64,000 nucleotides of DNA. Origin: Hahellaceae bacterium (GTDB taxonomy: Bacteria > Pseudomonadota > Gammaproteobacteria > Pseudomonadales > Oleiphilaceae). Below the pieces are notes generated by a model. That model did not search any database and had not been told where the DNA came from. It was given only the letters and a program-made list of their open reading frames with translations. Shown here piece by piece: positions 51,268 through 60,953 of the stretch. Within the stretch, counting starts at the first letter, position 1. Each line of letters opens with the position of its first letter. The position numbers and the translations under genes were made by a program. The stretch lies in assembly GCA_024234505.1 (NCBI GenBank), contig JACKOD010000003.1, forward strand, positions 361,001 through 425,000, read 5' to 3'.

Positions 51268-54072
51268 TTAATTTGAGATTGATACTGCCGTGGCGGCTTC
51301 AATTCGTTGGAGTTGCCGATTTCGAAGGCTGGTCGGTATGTCTACAAGTGTAAACCACTCCAATGCGGCCTCTTCTATCTGCGTAGCTGTATTGCCAGCA
51401 TTGGCTGTGCTGTTGAATGCTCCCGAAAGTCGTTCTACTTGTATCTCCATTCGTTGACTCCGGTCTTCGGGAGGGGATTCGAGGCCGGCCAGAATTTCAC
51501 ACAGTATGCATAAATAACCACCTCGTCCGGGAGCGCTGTGATAGCTGCCGATGAATAGATTATTTTTAATGCTTAACCATATTTGATCGAATGTTTTCTC
51601 GATTTGTTCGGGCAGCTTTATTCTGGATGCAAACTCATCTCCGATATCACCGGTTTGGCTTATGTTTTCGAGCGCGTTGTGACATAGCGTAGATTTGCGT
51701 TCAACTTCGCGCCACACTGCTAATTTTTCCGCAATGAGATCGGCTTGATTGCGATGAGTGATCAGTTCTTGCAGTGACTCCAATCCTTTATTAGTTTGTT
51801 CCCGGTTTTTACTCGGAAGCGCGTCTAGCGCGGCTAATTGGTTTCGAAGCAAGGATATGGCATCGGTTAAAGTCGCATTGTTTGTCTCTTCAAAAAGCTT
51901 TTCAATTTTTGTGTTAATTTCATTGGCCGCGACAATTGCTTCTTGGATGGAGTCCTGCTTTTTAGCTTTGAGCTCTTCTCGGCGCGCGAATATCTGATCG
52001 CAAATATTTCTGAATGCTTTCCAAAGTACGCGATCCTCTTTGTGAAGCGTTATGCCTACTTTCTTCCATTCCGTTTGCAGCCCCTTGAGTGTTGCAATGG
52101 CTTCCTGTGTGTTTTCAAGCGACATTAATGCGTTTGCCGCATCAATAATTCGTTGCTTTTCATTTTTATTTTTTTGTCGCTCTTCATTTAGCTTGGATTC
52201 AAGTTCATTTATAAGCGCATTGAACTGCTGCTGAGGTTCTCGATTGGCTTTAAAGTCTACGGGGAAGGCAGATTTCCAGTCATCCTTGGCGGCTCGGCAA
52301 ATCGTTTCAACTGCTTTCCAGTCTGAGCTTTCCCAATGATTATTTTCAATAAAGTTTGCCAGCTCATTACAAATAACCAATCGTTTATCTAAATTTGCCT
52401 TTTTAAGTGCTTTTTCTTCGTTATAGTAGTTTTTGCAAGGCTCATAGGCTTTGTCGGCCGCTGCTTTGAATCGATCCCATAACTGTTGATCTGACGACCC
52501 TCCCAACTTGCGCCACTCATTTTGCAGCGCTTTTACTTTCTCTGCCTTTAGTTCCGGATCCATAGAATTTTCGGCAAGATGCTCCATCATTTCACAGAGT
52601 TCAGAGAATTTTGGTAGCGTGGCGAAGCCTTGCCAGTCTTTTAGTTCGTCTAATGCCTTCATCAGGCGCTGAGTCGTTTGGGTGTGACGGGCACGGCAAG
52701 GCGCTGGCGCTGTCTGGAGTGCGTTATTGATGCGCTTGGCCAGCGGTATAGAATCCCGAAGATTTTTTTCATCAAGCTGCTTTTCCAATTCAACGAGCAA
52801 CTTTTTGATATTTCCGTCGATGGATTGCAAATCGCTTTTTTCGATGTTTTGGGCTTGTTTGGCTTGGCCGATCTTTTCGTAGGCGAGCAATAATAGCGGT
52901 GCTTTGACATAGTCTACGGGCCACGAAAGGGCACTTAATGCTTCTTTAAGCCGTTTAAGGCTTTCACCCTTTGAGATTGTTGCCGAATCAGTATCAACGT
53001 CTTTAATTAATTGCTCAAGTTCATCAGCGGTAGACCAGTATCGCTTTACAGCAAGCAGATAGTCTTTAAGCTCATTAAGAAGATTTTGATAGCGAGTGCC
53101 TTCGGGATGAGTTGCCGTGCTGCCTCTTGTTGCCTCAAGCCAGCGATTTTCCTGAGTTTTTATAATGGCATCAAGTGAGGCGATCTCACTGCTTCCGCAA
53201 AATGTTGTTTTAAATCGTTCAACGGTTTCCTGTAAGGTGTCCAGAGTAGATTCTCGCTCCTGAGTCTGCAGAGAAAGTCTTTTTTCGACTTCAGCTCTTT
53301 TTTCCTTTTCTTGTTTGTAAGTCAGGAGTTTTTGATTGCACTGGTTTACCCATGTCCGGTGTTCGGCATTTAAAGCTGTTGTGGCGGCATGTTGGGAAAG
53401 CTCCCATTTTTGTTCCAGCACACTCAGGCGCGCCTCGAACATTCGGTCTACATCAGCGCGGGCCAGACTGCTTAATTGTTCTAGTAAGTCCTTGAGGATG
53501 CTCTGGGCATTTTCTACTTCTTTTTGCTCAGATCGTTTTGCGTGAAGCTTTTGTCGCGCAATCTGAAAGACTTTTTTGTCCTTGCCTTTACTCATCTTTT
53601 CAAGTTGTTCCAGCAACTTTTCGTTGCTGATATGCTGTGCCGCAAAGGCGCGATACTGCGCCAGTTTTGCTTTTGAGGCGAGAGGAAGTAGCGTTTCTTC
53701 CGGCAGCTTTGATATGGTCGACATCCATCTTTCGCCATTAGTTGATGACGTTATCAATTGATGTAGTTCGGTATTATTTGTCAAACCGATCTGACCATTC
53801 GAAGAAACGATCGCCAATGCTTTTTCTTCTATGGCATCTCTAATTTCAGGGTGCTGGTCAATCAATTTGACTATTTCGGATAGTGTTGTCGCTTGGTTAA
53901 CTGTCGTGAGCGCTTCTTGTCTTTTTTGATTGTCTGCTAACTCATGAGAGTTAAGAGCTTTTGAGATATTGGGTGTCTTTGCCTTTTTTTGCGGCAACTT
54001 GGTCTGCGCGTGAACTCCGGAGATTGCTGGCTTTTTGCTAATTTTGAATAGGCGTTTAAACAGAGATGTCAT
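51268..54072 (-). CDS. Giant DUF349-repeat protein
   Basis: A 934-residue soluble protein made largely of helical repeats. The middle and C-terminal parts contain several DUF349 units (recognisable by KALQNEWRKLGGSSD, KAFRNICDQIFARREEL and LQTEWKKVG), each about 70 residues. The N-terminal 50 residues are Lys-rich (FKRLFKISKKPAIS, QKKAKT). No enzyme motif or membrane segment is visible. DUF349 proteins are of unknown function, often single large genes in Pseudomonas-type bacteria. I choose the ATG at 54072, with AGGAG upstream, over the in-frame ATG at 54132. It is convergent with the ComFB-like gene. Confidence 0.88.
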   Translation of the reverse strand: MTSLFKRLFKISKKPAISGVHAQTKLPQKKAKTPNISKALNSHELADNQKRQEALTTVNQATTLSEIVKLIDQHPEIRDAIEEKALAIVSSNGQIGLTNNTELHQLITSSTNGERWMSTISKLPEETLLPLASKAKLAQYRAFAAQHISNEKLLEQLEKMSKGKDKKVFQIARQKLHAKRSEQKEVENAQSILKDLLEQLSSLARADVDRMFEARLSVLEQKWELSQHAATTALNAEHRTWVNQCNQKLLTYKQEKEKRAEVEKRLSLQTQERESTLDTLQETVERFKTTFCGSSEIASLDAIIKTQENRWLEATRGSTATHPEGTRYQNLLNELKDYLLAVKRYWSTADELEQLIKDVDTDSATISKGESLKRLKEALSALSWPVDYVKAPLLLLAYEKIGQAKQAQNIEKSDLQSIDGNIKKLLVELEKQLDEKNLRDSIPLAKRINNALQTAPAPCRARHTQTTQRLMKALDELKDWQGFATLPKFSELCEMMEHLAENSMDPELKAEKVKALQNEWRKLGGSSDQQLWDRFKAAADKAYEPCKNYYNEEKALKKANLDKRLVICNELANFIENNHWESSDWKAVETICRAAKDDWKSAFPVDFKANREPQQQFNALINELESKLNEERQKNKNEKQRIIDAANALMSLENTQEAIATLKGLQTEWKKVGITLHKEDRVLWKAFRNICDQIFARREELKAKKQDSIQEAIVAANEINTKIEKLFEETNNATLTDAISLLRNQLAALDALPSKNREQTNKGLESLQELITHRNQADLIAEKLAVWREVERKSTLCHNALENISQTGDIGDEFASRIKLPEQIEKTFDQIWLSIKNNLFIGSYHSAPGRGGYLCILCEILAGLESPPEDRSQRMEIQVERLSGAFNSTANAGNTATQIEEAALEWFTLVDIPTSLRNRQLQRIEAATAVSISN

Positions 54073-54284
54073 GGTAGCAATGCTCCTGCTGTTGTGCTGA
54101 AGTTGATATGCTTCAGAGTTTTGAACTGCCATTTCGAGCCGTTCTTCGAAACAGTGCCTGAATGAAAAATAGCACTGACTGATAGTTGAATTGGTGGCAT
54201 AGTCTACCTTTGAATCGCGCTTTTCGGAATCATTACGCGCAGTATGTTCATTTAGTATTTGGTAAATTTAGTTACTTTTAGGTT

Positions 54285-54824
54285 GTGAAAAGGACTATGA
54301 CGTTAGACTGGACAAAAGAATTGCGCGCCAAGGCGCTTACTATCGTTTCAGGTCGAGAAGTTTCGCGATTTATGCTAAAGCGTAAATTGCTGGAGTGGTG
54401 TACAAAGCGGCCTTCAAAATTCTCTGCTGACGTTGAAGCAGACCGGGCTTTTGAAAATGAGTGTATTGATGTTTTGCTAAATGAATTCGAAGCATCAGGT
54501 TTCGTGAGCGATCATCGATTTGCAGAAATCTATCTCAGGACAAGAGGTGAGCAAAATTATGGTCCGAGGCGCATAGCATACGAGTTAGCACAAAAAGGTG
54601 TGCCTAGTAGTCTGGTATCAGAACTGCTTGAAAATGCAGATCAGGATTGGATTGGTGTTGCGCTCCGCGCAAAGCGGAAAAAATTCGGCAGACTATCAAC
54701 TTGCTCCCTTAAAGATCGAAGTAAAGTCATCCGCCACTTGATGGCCAGGGGTTTTGAGATGGGTGACGCACTGGCTGCGCTCGAAAATGACGCCTTGGAC
54801 GAAGACCCGTCTTCCCTCTTTTAA
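54285..54824 (+). CDS. recX: Recombination regulator RecX
   Basis: An inhibitor or modulator of RecA filaments, made of three helical repeats. The motifs SRFMLKRKLLEWC, the FVSDHRFAEIYLRTRGEQNYGPRRIAYEL segment (in pieces) and the C-terminal KVIRHLMARGFEMGDALAAL are all typical. At 179 aa it is slightly longer than E. coli RecX (166). In most gammaproteobacteria recX lies after recA; here recA is not in the neighbourhood. The start is GTG at 54285 or ATG at 54297; the ribosome-binding site does not decide between them. Confidence 0.9.
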   Translation: MKRTMTLDWTKELRAKALTIVSGREVSRFMLKRKLLEWCTKRPSKFSADVEADRAFENECIDVLLNEFEASGFVSDHRFAEIYLRTRGEQNYGPRRIAYELAQKGVPSSLVSELLENADQDWIGVALRAKRKKFGRLSTCSLKDRSKVIRHLMARGFEMGDALAALENDALDEDPSSLF

Positions 54825-54849
54825 GTTTGTTCCCTATAAAGTCAGTTCC

Positions 54850-56445
54850 TTACAATGCAGGAGGGAGTGTTTTTAGTGGGTCTGGTAGCGTCAGCTCAGC
54901 CGTTTGTTTTCCGTCAAGCGAGCTCGTGGTTAATTTCGATTCTTCCTTTACCTGTTGTTTAGCCATTTCTTGAGCAAGGGCTTGTTCGCTGGTGAAAGTG
55001 AGCACATCAAAATAGCGGCGAATATTTTGCACGTAGTGAACCGGTTCTTCGCCTCTGGCATAGCCATGTTTCGTTTGTGAATACCATTTTTTCTGTTGCA
55101 GTAAAGGCAGGTAGTTCATAACGTCGGCCCACTTGTCTGGATCCTTGCCATCTCTTTCGGTGAGTACTCTTGCATCTTCGAGGTGACCGAGCCCAACATT
55201 GTAAGCTGCAAGGGCAAACCAGGTTCTATCGGGTTCGTGAATTCGTTCGGGAATTCGTGAATGCGTTTTTTTAAAGTAGCGAGCGCCTCCGCGAATGCTT
55301 GATTCGGGATCCAGGCGATCTGCAACATTCATATCCTGAGCAGTTGCCTGAGTTAACATCATCAGGCCTCGAACACCCGTGGGGGATTTTGCGTGAGGCC
55401 TCCAGTGGGATTCTTGATAACCTATAGCGGCTAACAAACGCCAATCAAGGCGTTCTTCTTCTGCGGCTTCTTCAAACAAAGATATAAAACTGGGAAGGCG
55501 AGTGCCTATATGGTGTTTGAACGTTCGGGCATCAACATAGTTAAGCTGGCCAATATGTCCGTAATAGCGTTCGTAAAGATGATCGAGGGTTCCATCAGAT
55601 TTAATCCGCTCAAAAAACAAGACCGATTTGTCAGCGAGAGTGCCATCCTCATGGCTGCCAAATTGCCAGCCAAATTTTAATGGCTCAGTGAGCGTAAAGG
55701 CGATTTGTGCTCGAGGGTAATAGGCTTGATGTAATGCCAAGGTGGCTGCGTCAATTACAGTGTAGTCAATTTCGTTTTCGACGACTTTTCGAAGTAACTC
55801 AAAGGTATCTGTATCAGAAGACTCTGCCCAGGTGAGTGCGGGATTTACTTGTTGGAGGTCGACAAGTACATCGCGGTGGGCCCAAGTGGAAGGGACTTCA
55901 ATTTTTTTTCCGAGCAGATCTTCAATATCTCTGGGGCGATAGGTTCCCACTTTGTAAATTACCAGGAGTGGGGATTCTGAGTGAAACGGTGATTGCTTGT
56001 ATTTTTCATTTTGATGTCGGGTGGATGCGATACCTGCGGCGGCGAAGTTTGTAAACCCGCCGTCAAGAATTCTTTCGATTTCCTGTTGATCATCCGCCAC
56101 TCGAACACGGAGTTCGACACCCAGTTCTTCTGCAAATAATTTAGCCAGATCGTACTCTAATCCGGCGGGACCATCTTTATCTTCATAGTAAATGGCGGGA
56201 GCATTTCGCGTAACGATGTGCAGAACGCCCTCTTGTTGAACCTTTTCAAGGCTGGTTTGCTTGATACACCCGGAAAGCAAACCAAGAGGAATCAAAAATG
56301 CAATTAAGTGAATGTGATGTAAAGACAGCCTTATTAATAGCAGCTTAGGCAATAATTGCTCTACAACCTTGCGTGCATTGCAAAGAAGAAGGGATACGAA
56401 TTTTCTTTCGTACAAACAGTTTGCACTCAACATTGGTTCATCCAT
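54850..56445 (-). CDS. mltF: Membrane-bound lytic murein transglycosylase F
   Basis: A lipoprotein that cleaves peptidoglycan by the lytic transglycosylase reaction. It has a lipobox LLSGC near residue 60, an N-terminal type-3 periplasmic-binding-protein domain (about 80-300: EYDLAKLFAEELGVELRV in part) and a C-terminal SLT domain with the catalytic glutamate E345 in IGYQESHW. It is adjacent to purL, as in E. coli. The N-terminus before the lipobox is about 58 residues, much longer than normal for a signal peptide, so a later non-ATG start is likely. Confidence 0.93.
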   Translation of the reverse strand: MDEPMLSANCLYERKFVSLLLCNARKVVEQLLPKLLLIRLSLHHIHLIAFLIPLGLLSGCIKQTSLEKVQQEGVLHIVTRNAPAIYYEDKDGPAGLEYDLAKLFAEELGVELRVRVADDQQEIERILDGGFTNFAAAGIASTRHQNEKYKQSPFHSESPLLVIYKVGTYRPRDIEDLLGKKIEVPSTWAHRDVLVDLQQVNPALTWAESSDTDTFELLRKVVENEIDYTVIDAATLALHQAYYPRAQIAFTLTEPLKFGWQFGSHEDGTLADKSVLFFERIKSDGTLDHLYERYYGHIGQLNYVDARTFKHHIGTRLPSFISLFEEAAEEERLDWRLLAAIGYQESHWRPHAKSPTGVRGLMMLTQATAQDMNVADRLDPESSIRGGARYFKKTHSRIPERIHEPDRTWFALAAYNVGLGHLEDARVLTERDGKDPDKWADVMNYLPLLQQKKWYSQTKHGYARGEEPVHYVQNIRRYFDVLTFTSEQALAQEMAKQQVKEESKLTTSSLDGKQTAELTLPDPLKTLPPAL

Positions 56446-56734
56446 GTTTATAAAACCGATCTGGCAAATTTCCGTTCCAGACTTGAGACACGCTTTCTAT
56501 GTATAGTGGATTGTTGATATTGGCGAGAAAAAGATCAAGCAAACGAGGCTTGAAATTGCAAAATGATTGTAAAAATTAATGTGTATTGCCGTGAAATAGC
56601 GTCTTTGACTCGCAAACACCGAAAGATTGAATGTGGTTGTATTGGTAACAACTAATGCAAGCCTGTAAGTGTGAAACGGTTTCCAGTATGATACGCGGTT
56701 TCCTGCCAATACCATCAAGAGGCGAAGACTAGCG

Positions 56735-59700
56735 ATGTTGGAACTGCGAGGCGCTCCCGCACTTTCTGCTTTCCGTACCAAAAAACTTCAAACGTTGATC
56801 CAAATGAAGTGTCCGGTTGTTGAGGGCATTTATGCAGAATTCATGCATTTTGTAGACGTTGAACGTGAGCTTGATACGAATGCTCTGAACGTACTGAATC
56901 AACTACTAAAATATGGCCCAAAGTCCAGCACGGAATCTACTGGCGGGACAACCTTGTTCTTAGTGGTCCCTCGTCCAGGAACCATTTCACCTTGGTCTAG
57001 CAAGGCAACCGATATTGCACATAACTGTGGACTGAGTAGTGTCCTTAGAATAGAAAGGGGCGTGGCCTATTATATTCGGAGTTCTGTAAAACTTAGCCTC
57101 GAAGACAGGCATATCATCTCATCGCTCCTTCATGATCGAATGACTCAGGCTGTGTTTCATGAATTTGCGGGAGCGGAATTGCTGTTTCGCCATGCACAAC
57201 CTAAACCGCTGGCCAGAGTGGATGTGCTTGCCTATGGGCGTCAGGCGTTGGAAAGCGCGAATATCAAGTTGGGCCTGGCGCTGGCTGACGACGAAATAGA
57301 TTATCTGGCCAAATCCTTTCTGGAACTCAAGCGCAACCCTACCGATGTTGAATTGATGATGTTTGCTCAGGCAAATTCCGAGCATTGTCGCCATAAAATT
57401 TTCAATGCGTCTTGGGATATTGACGGTGAGGCCCAAGAGAAATCACTGTTTGCTATGATCAAAAACACCTTCGAAATGAGTGGTCAAGGGGTTTTATCTG
57501 CATACAAAGATAATGCCGCGGTTATTGAAGGGAGTGTTGCCGGACGTTTTTATCCTCATCCTGAAAGTCATGAGTACCAGACATCAGAAGAGCCTGTACA
57601 CATTTTGATGAAAGTGGAAACGCATAACCATCCTACAGCGATTTCTCCGTTTTCCGGAGCATCAACGGGCTCCGGTGGTGAGATTCGGGATGAAGGTGCA
57701 ACGGGTAAGGGGGCTAAGCCAAAAGCAGGGTTAAGTGGTTTTACTGTTTCCAATCTCCGGATTCCAGAATTTGAACAGCCTTGGGAAGGCGATTTTGGAA
57801 AGCCTGATCGTATTACCTCAGCGTTAAACATCATGATTGATGGGCCTTTGGGCGGCGCAGCTTTTAATAATGAATTTGGACGCCCCAATTTATGCGGCTA
57901 CTTCAGAACTTATGAAGAAGAAGTTGCGGGGCCCAATGGTTTGGAAGTCCGTGGCTATCACAAGCCAATCATGATTGCCGGTGGCATGGGTAATATTCGG
58001 GCCGAGCATATTGAAAAAGGCGAATTTGCCGTTGGTGCAAAGCTGATTGTGCTGGGTGGTCCGGCAATGTTAATCGGTTTGGGTGGTGGAGCGGCTTCTT
58101 CAATGGATTCCGGATCCAGCCAGGAAGATCTGGATTTTGCATCCGTGCAGCGAGAAAACCCAGAAATGGAGCGCCGTTGCCAAGAGGTTATAGATCGGTG
58201 CTGGCAGATGGGGGCGAAAAACCCGATTGCCTTTATTCATGATGTGGGGGCGGGTGGATTATCTAACGCGTTTCCGGAACTCGTTAAGGATGGCGGGCGC
58301 GGTGGTAAATTCGAGCTTCGCAAGGTGCCCAACGATGAGCCGGGTATGGCACCATTGGAAATATGGTGTAACGAGTCTCAGGAACGCTATGTGTTAGCGG
58401 TCGAACCAAAAGACCTCGAAGTATTTGAGGCGATATGCCGTCGTGAGAGATGTCCGTTTGCCGTTGTCGGTGAATCAACAGAAGAAATGCATCTGCAGTT
58501 AACTGATGAGCATTTTAATGATTCGCCGGTTGATCTGCCGATGAGCGTGCTTTTTGGAAAGCCGCCAAGAATGCATCGCAGTGTCGCTCGCAAAGTCTTT
58601 ACAAAACCCGTCTTTAAATCGACCGATATCGATATCCAAGAAGCAGCCGAGCGTATTCTTAGACTGCCTGCCGTTGCCAGCAAGAGCTTTCTGATTACCA
58701 TTGGAGATCGTTCGATTACCGGTATGGTGGCACGTGACCAGATGGTGGGTCCCTGGCAGGTACCTGTCGCAGACGTGGCGGTAACAACGGCAAGTTTTGA
58801 TACCTACGCTGGTGAAGCGATGGCGATGGGGGAGAGAACGCCTCTGGCAGTCATTGATGCGCCTTCTTCAGGGCGGATGGCCGTAGGCGAAGTGGTTACC
58901 AACTTGGCTGCAGCGCACATTGGAAAAATCTCGGATATTCGTTTGTCGGCCAACTGGATGGCTGCAGCGGGGCATCCGGGTGAGGATGAAAATCTCTATG
59001 AAACGGTGAAGGCAGTGGGAATGGATTTATGCCCAAAGCTCGGAATATCCGTGCCGGTAGGTAAAGATTCAATGTCCATGAAGACAGTGTGGGAGGAGAA
59101 TGGTAAGCGTAAATCAGTGGTTGCTCCACTATCGCTAATTATCTCTGGTTTTGCGCCCGTACTCGATGTGCGCAAGACTTTAACGCCTGAGCTTAAAAAG
59201 GACAAAGGGCCTACAGATCTTATTTTGATTGATCTTGCCAATGGACAGAATCGTTTGGGCGGATCCGCACTGGCACAGGTATATCGTCAAACTGGCGCGG
59301 TTACGCCGGACTTGGATGATCCCGAGGATTTGAATGCCTTCTTCGCCGTCATTCAGGGGTTGAACAAGGATGGTAAGTTACTTGCGTATCATGATCGTTC
59401 TGATGGCGGCATGTTTGTCACACTGTGCGAAATGGCCTTTGCTGCAAACGTGGGTGTTGATATTCGACTTGATCTGCTCGCGGAAGATCCGACGCATTTT
59501 GCGAGAGAGCTTTTTAATGAGGAGTTGGGCGCAGTTATTCAGGTAAAAAGCGAGGATACCGAGTTTGTTTTGTCGCAGTTTAGTGCGGCCGGCTTGGGGG
59601 AGCATACTCTGGTCATTGGAAATCTTAATGAAGATGATGAAATTCGCTTTTTGTTTGACGATGAGCCGGTATTGGTTAACAAGCGCGCCTATTTCCAGCG

Positions 59701-60640
59701 TATTTGGTCGGAAACGAGCTACAAAATTCAGTCACTGAGAGACAATACCGAATGTGCACAGGAAGAATTTGATGCATTGCTGGATAGCTCAAGCCCCGGT
59801 TTGAATGCAGTTCTTACCTTTGATTCGCAGGAAAATATTGCCGCGCCTTTTATCAATACCGGAGCGCGACCTCGCATTGCAATCTTACGAGAGCAGGGGG
59901 TGAATGGACAGGTTGAAATGGCTGCTGCGTTTGATCGTGCAGGGTTTACTGCCATTGATGTCCATATGAGCGATATTTTGTCTGGTAATGTGACATTAGA
60001 GGCATTTAACTCGTTAGTGGCCTGCGGTGGGTTTTCTTATGGGGACGTGCTGGGAGCTGGCGAAGGGTGGGCGAAGTCTATTCTGTTCAACGAGTTAGCA
60101 AGAAAGCAGTTTTCTGATTTCTTCGCTCGCACGGATACGCTAACGCTGGGGGTTTGTAACGGTTGTCAGATGCTTTCCAATTTGAAGTCATTGATTCCCG
60201 GCACGGACCACTGGCCTCACTTTGTTCGCAATAGGTCGGAACAATTCGAAGCACGTGTTGCGCTGGTTGAGGTTCAGGAAAGTAATTCAATTTTCCTGAA
60301 TGGCATGACTGGCTCGCGGTTGCCGATAGCGATTGCTCATGGCGAAGGGCGAGCGGAATTCGCAAATAATCAAGCCAAGGATCAACTGGCGGCCTCATCA
60401 CAAATTGCGCTACGCTTTGTGGATGCTTACGGTAAGGTAACAGAACGCTACCCGGCAAATCCTAATGGCTCTCCAGATGGAATTACCGGGGTTACGTCAA
60501 ATGATGGCCGAGTGACCATCATGATGCCTCACCCTGAGCGTGTGTTTAGAACTGTTCAAAACTCTTGGCACCCCGAAGGATGGGGGGAGAATGCGCCATG
60601 GTTTAGAATGTTTGCCAATGCACGGATATTTTTTAAGTAA
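56735..60640 (+). CDS. purL: Phosphoribosylformylglycinamidine synthase
   Basis: The fourth step of purine synthesis, in which FGAR is amidated with ammonia from glutamine. The large-type single-chain enzyme (1301 aa; E. coli 1295) has an N-terminal PurS-like domain, a FGAM synthase domain (HCRHKIFNASW; THNHPTAISPFSGA...GSGGEIRDEG in pieces), and a C-terminal glutaminase with the nucleophile C1141 in GVCNGCQM and a late HGEGRAEF. The start ATG at 56735 follows a GAAGAC. It is divergent from mltF and is followed by a terminator. Confidence 0.97.
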   Translation: MLELRGAPALSAFRTKKLQTLIQMKCPVVEGIYAEFMHFVDVERELDTNALNVLNQLLKYGPKSSTESTGGTTLFLVVPRPGTISPWSSKATDIAHNCGLSSVLRIERGVAYYIRSSVKLSLEDRHIISSLLHDRMTQAVFHEFAGAELLFRHAQPKPLARVDVLAYGRQALESANIKLGLALADDEIDYLAKSFLELKRNPTDVELMMFAQANSEHCRHKIFNASWDIDGEAQEKSLFAMIKNTFEMSGQGVLSAYKDNAAVIEGSVAGRFYPHPESHEYQTSEEPVHILMKVETHNHPTAISPFSGASTGSGGEIRDEGATGKGAKPKAGLSGFTVSNLRIPEFEQPWEGDFGKPDRITSALNIMIDGPLGGAAFNNEFGRPNLCGYFRTYEEEVAGPNGLEVRGYHKPIMIAGGMGNIRAEHIEKGEFAVGAKLIVLGGPAMLIGLGGGAASSMDSGSSQEDLDFASVQRENPEMERRCQEVIDRCWQMGAKNPIAFIHDVGAGGLSNAFPELVKDGGRGGKFELRKVPNDEPGMAPLEIWCNESQERYVLAVEPKDLEVFEAICRRERCPFAVVGESTEEMHLQLTDEHFNDSPVDLPMSVLFGKPPRMHRSVARKVFTKPVFKSTDIDIQEAAERILRLPAVASKSFLITIGDRSITGMVARDQMVGPWQVPVADVAVTTASFDTYAGEAMAMGERTPLAVIDAPSSGRMAVGEVVTNLAAAHIGKISDIRLSANWMAAAGHPGEDENLYETVKAVGMDLCPKLGISVPVGKDSMSMKTVWEENGKRKSVVAPLSLIISGFAPVLDVRKTLTPELKKDKGPTDLILIDLANGQNRLGGSALAQVYRQTGAVTPDLDDPEDLNAFFAVIQGLNKDGKLLAYHDRSDGGMFVTLCEMAFAANVGVDIRLDLLAEDPTHFARELFNEELGAVIQVKSEDTEFVLSQFSAAGLGEHTLVIGNLNEDDEIRFLFDDEPVLVNKRAYFQRIWSETSYKIQSLRDNTECAQEEFDALLDSSSPGLNAVLTFDSQENIAAPFINTGARPRIAILREQGVNGQVEMAAAFDRAGFTAIDVHMSDILSGNVTLEAFNSLVACGGFSYGDVLGAGEGWAKSILFNELARKQFSDFFARTDTLTLGVCNGCQMLSNLKSLIPGTDHWPHFVRNRSEQFEARVALVEVQESNSIFLNGMTGSRLPIAIAHGEGRAEFANNQAKDQLAASSQIALRFVDAYGKVTERYPANPNGSPDGITGVTSNDGRVTIMMPHPERVFRTVQNSWHPEGWGENAPWFRMFANARIFFK

Positions 60641-60655
60641 TCTCGGGTAAAACTT

Positions 60656-60685
60656 AAAAGGCCAGACATTGTCTGGCCTTTTTTA
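60656..60685 (+). terminator. Intrinsic terminator of purL
   Basis: AAAAGGCCAGAC-ATT-GTCTGGCCTTTT is a perfect 12-bp stem followed by further T's, 15 bases beyond the purL stop. Confidence 0.93.
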
Positions 60686-60712
60686 TTCACAGATAAAACT
60701 TGTATGTCAATC

Positions 60713-60740
60713 TTGACACAAAAAAATATCAGAATATTTT
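60713..60740 (+). promoter_or_regulatory. Possible promoter for the NIF3-like gene
   Basis: TTGACA (60713-60718), a 16-base spacer and TATTTT (60735-60740). The -35 lies within a TGTCAA/TTGACA palindrome. The leader to the TTG start would be about 205 bases and would include the DnaA-box-like pair. Confidence 0.35.
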
Positions 60741-60858
60741 TGCAGGGTATTGCAAAGTATAACTTATTGATAATATTAACTAAAAATGTTTGGTGTGAAA
60801 TATGGCCAATTTGTAATAAGTACAGTATTTATGGGGCTTAGCGTGGTATACCCATAAA

Positions 60859-60879
60859 CTATCCACATAGTTATCCACA
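60859..60879 (+). promoter_or_regulatory. Pair of DnaA-box-like nonamers
   Basis: TTATCCACA (60871-60879) is a perfect strong DnaA box, and CTATCCACA (60859-60867) differs in one base. They are direct repeats 12 bases apart, in AT-rich DNA. Possible DnaA-titration or DnaA-controlled promoter; not an origin, as there are too few boxes and no dnaA nearby. Confidence 0.5.
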
Positions 60880-60953
60880 GAAACTGTGAGTAACTTGTGA
60901 TGCAGTTCAATCTTGTTCAAATAGGTCATTGTGTCGATATTTGGGGGTGTTTT

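Larger units (their letters stand above)
60641..60953. other. Intergenic region purL to NIF3-like gene
   Basis: 313 AT-rich bases. They contain the purL terminator, a TGTCAA-TC-TTGACA palindrome (60705-60718), a possible promoter, and a close pair of DnaA-box-like nonamers (60859-60879) before the small NIF3-like gene. No other gene is seen. Confidence 0.6.

Noticed and set aside
60859..60879. Replication origin
   Set aside because: Only two DnaA-type boxes, no dnaA, dnaN, gidA or rpmH genes nearby, and no further cluster; a titration or regulatory site is the more modest reading.
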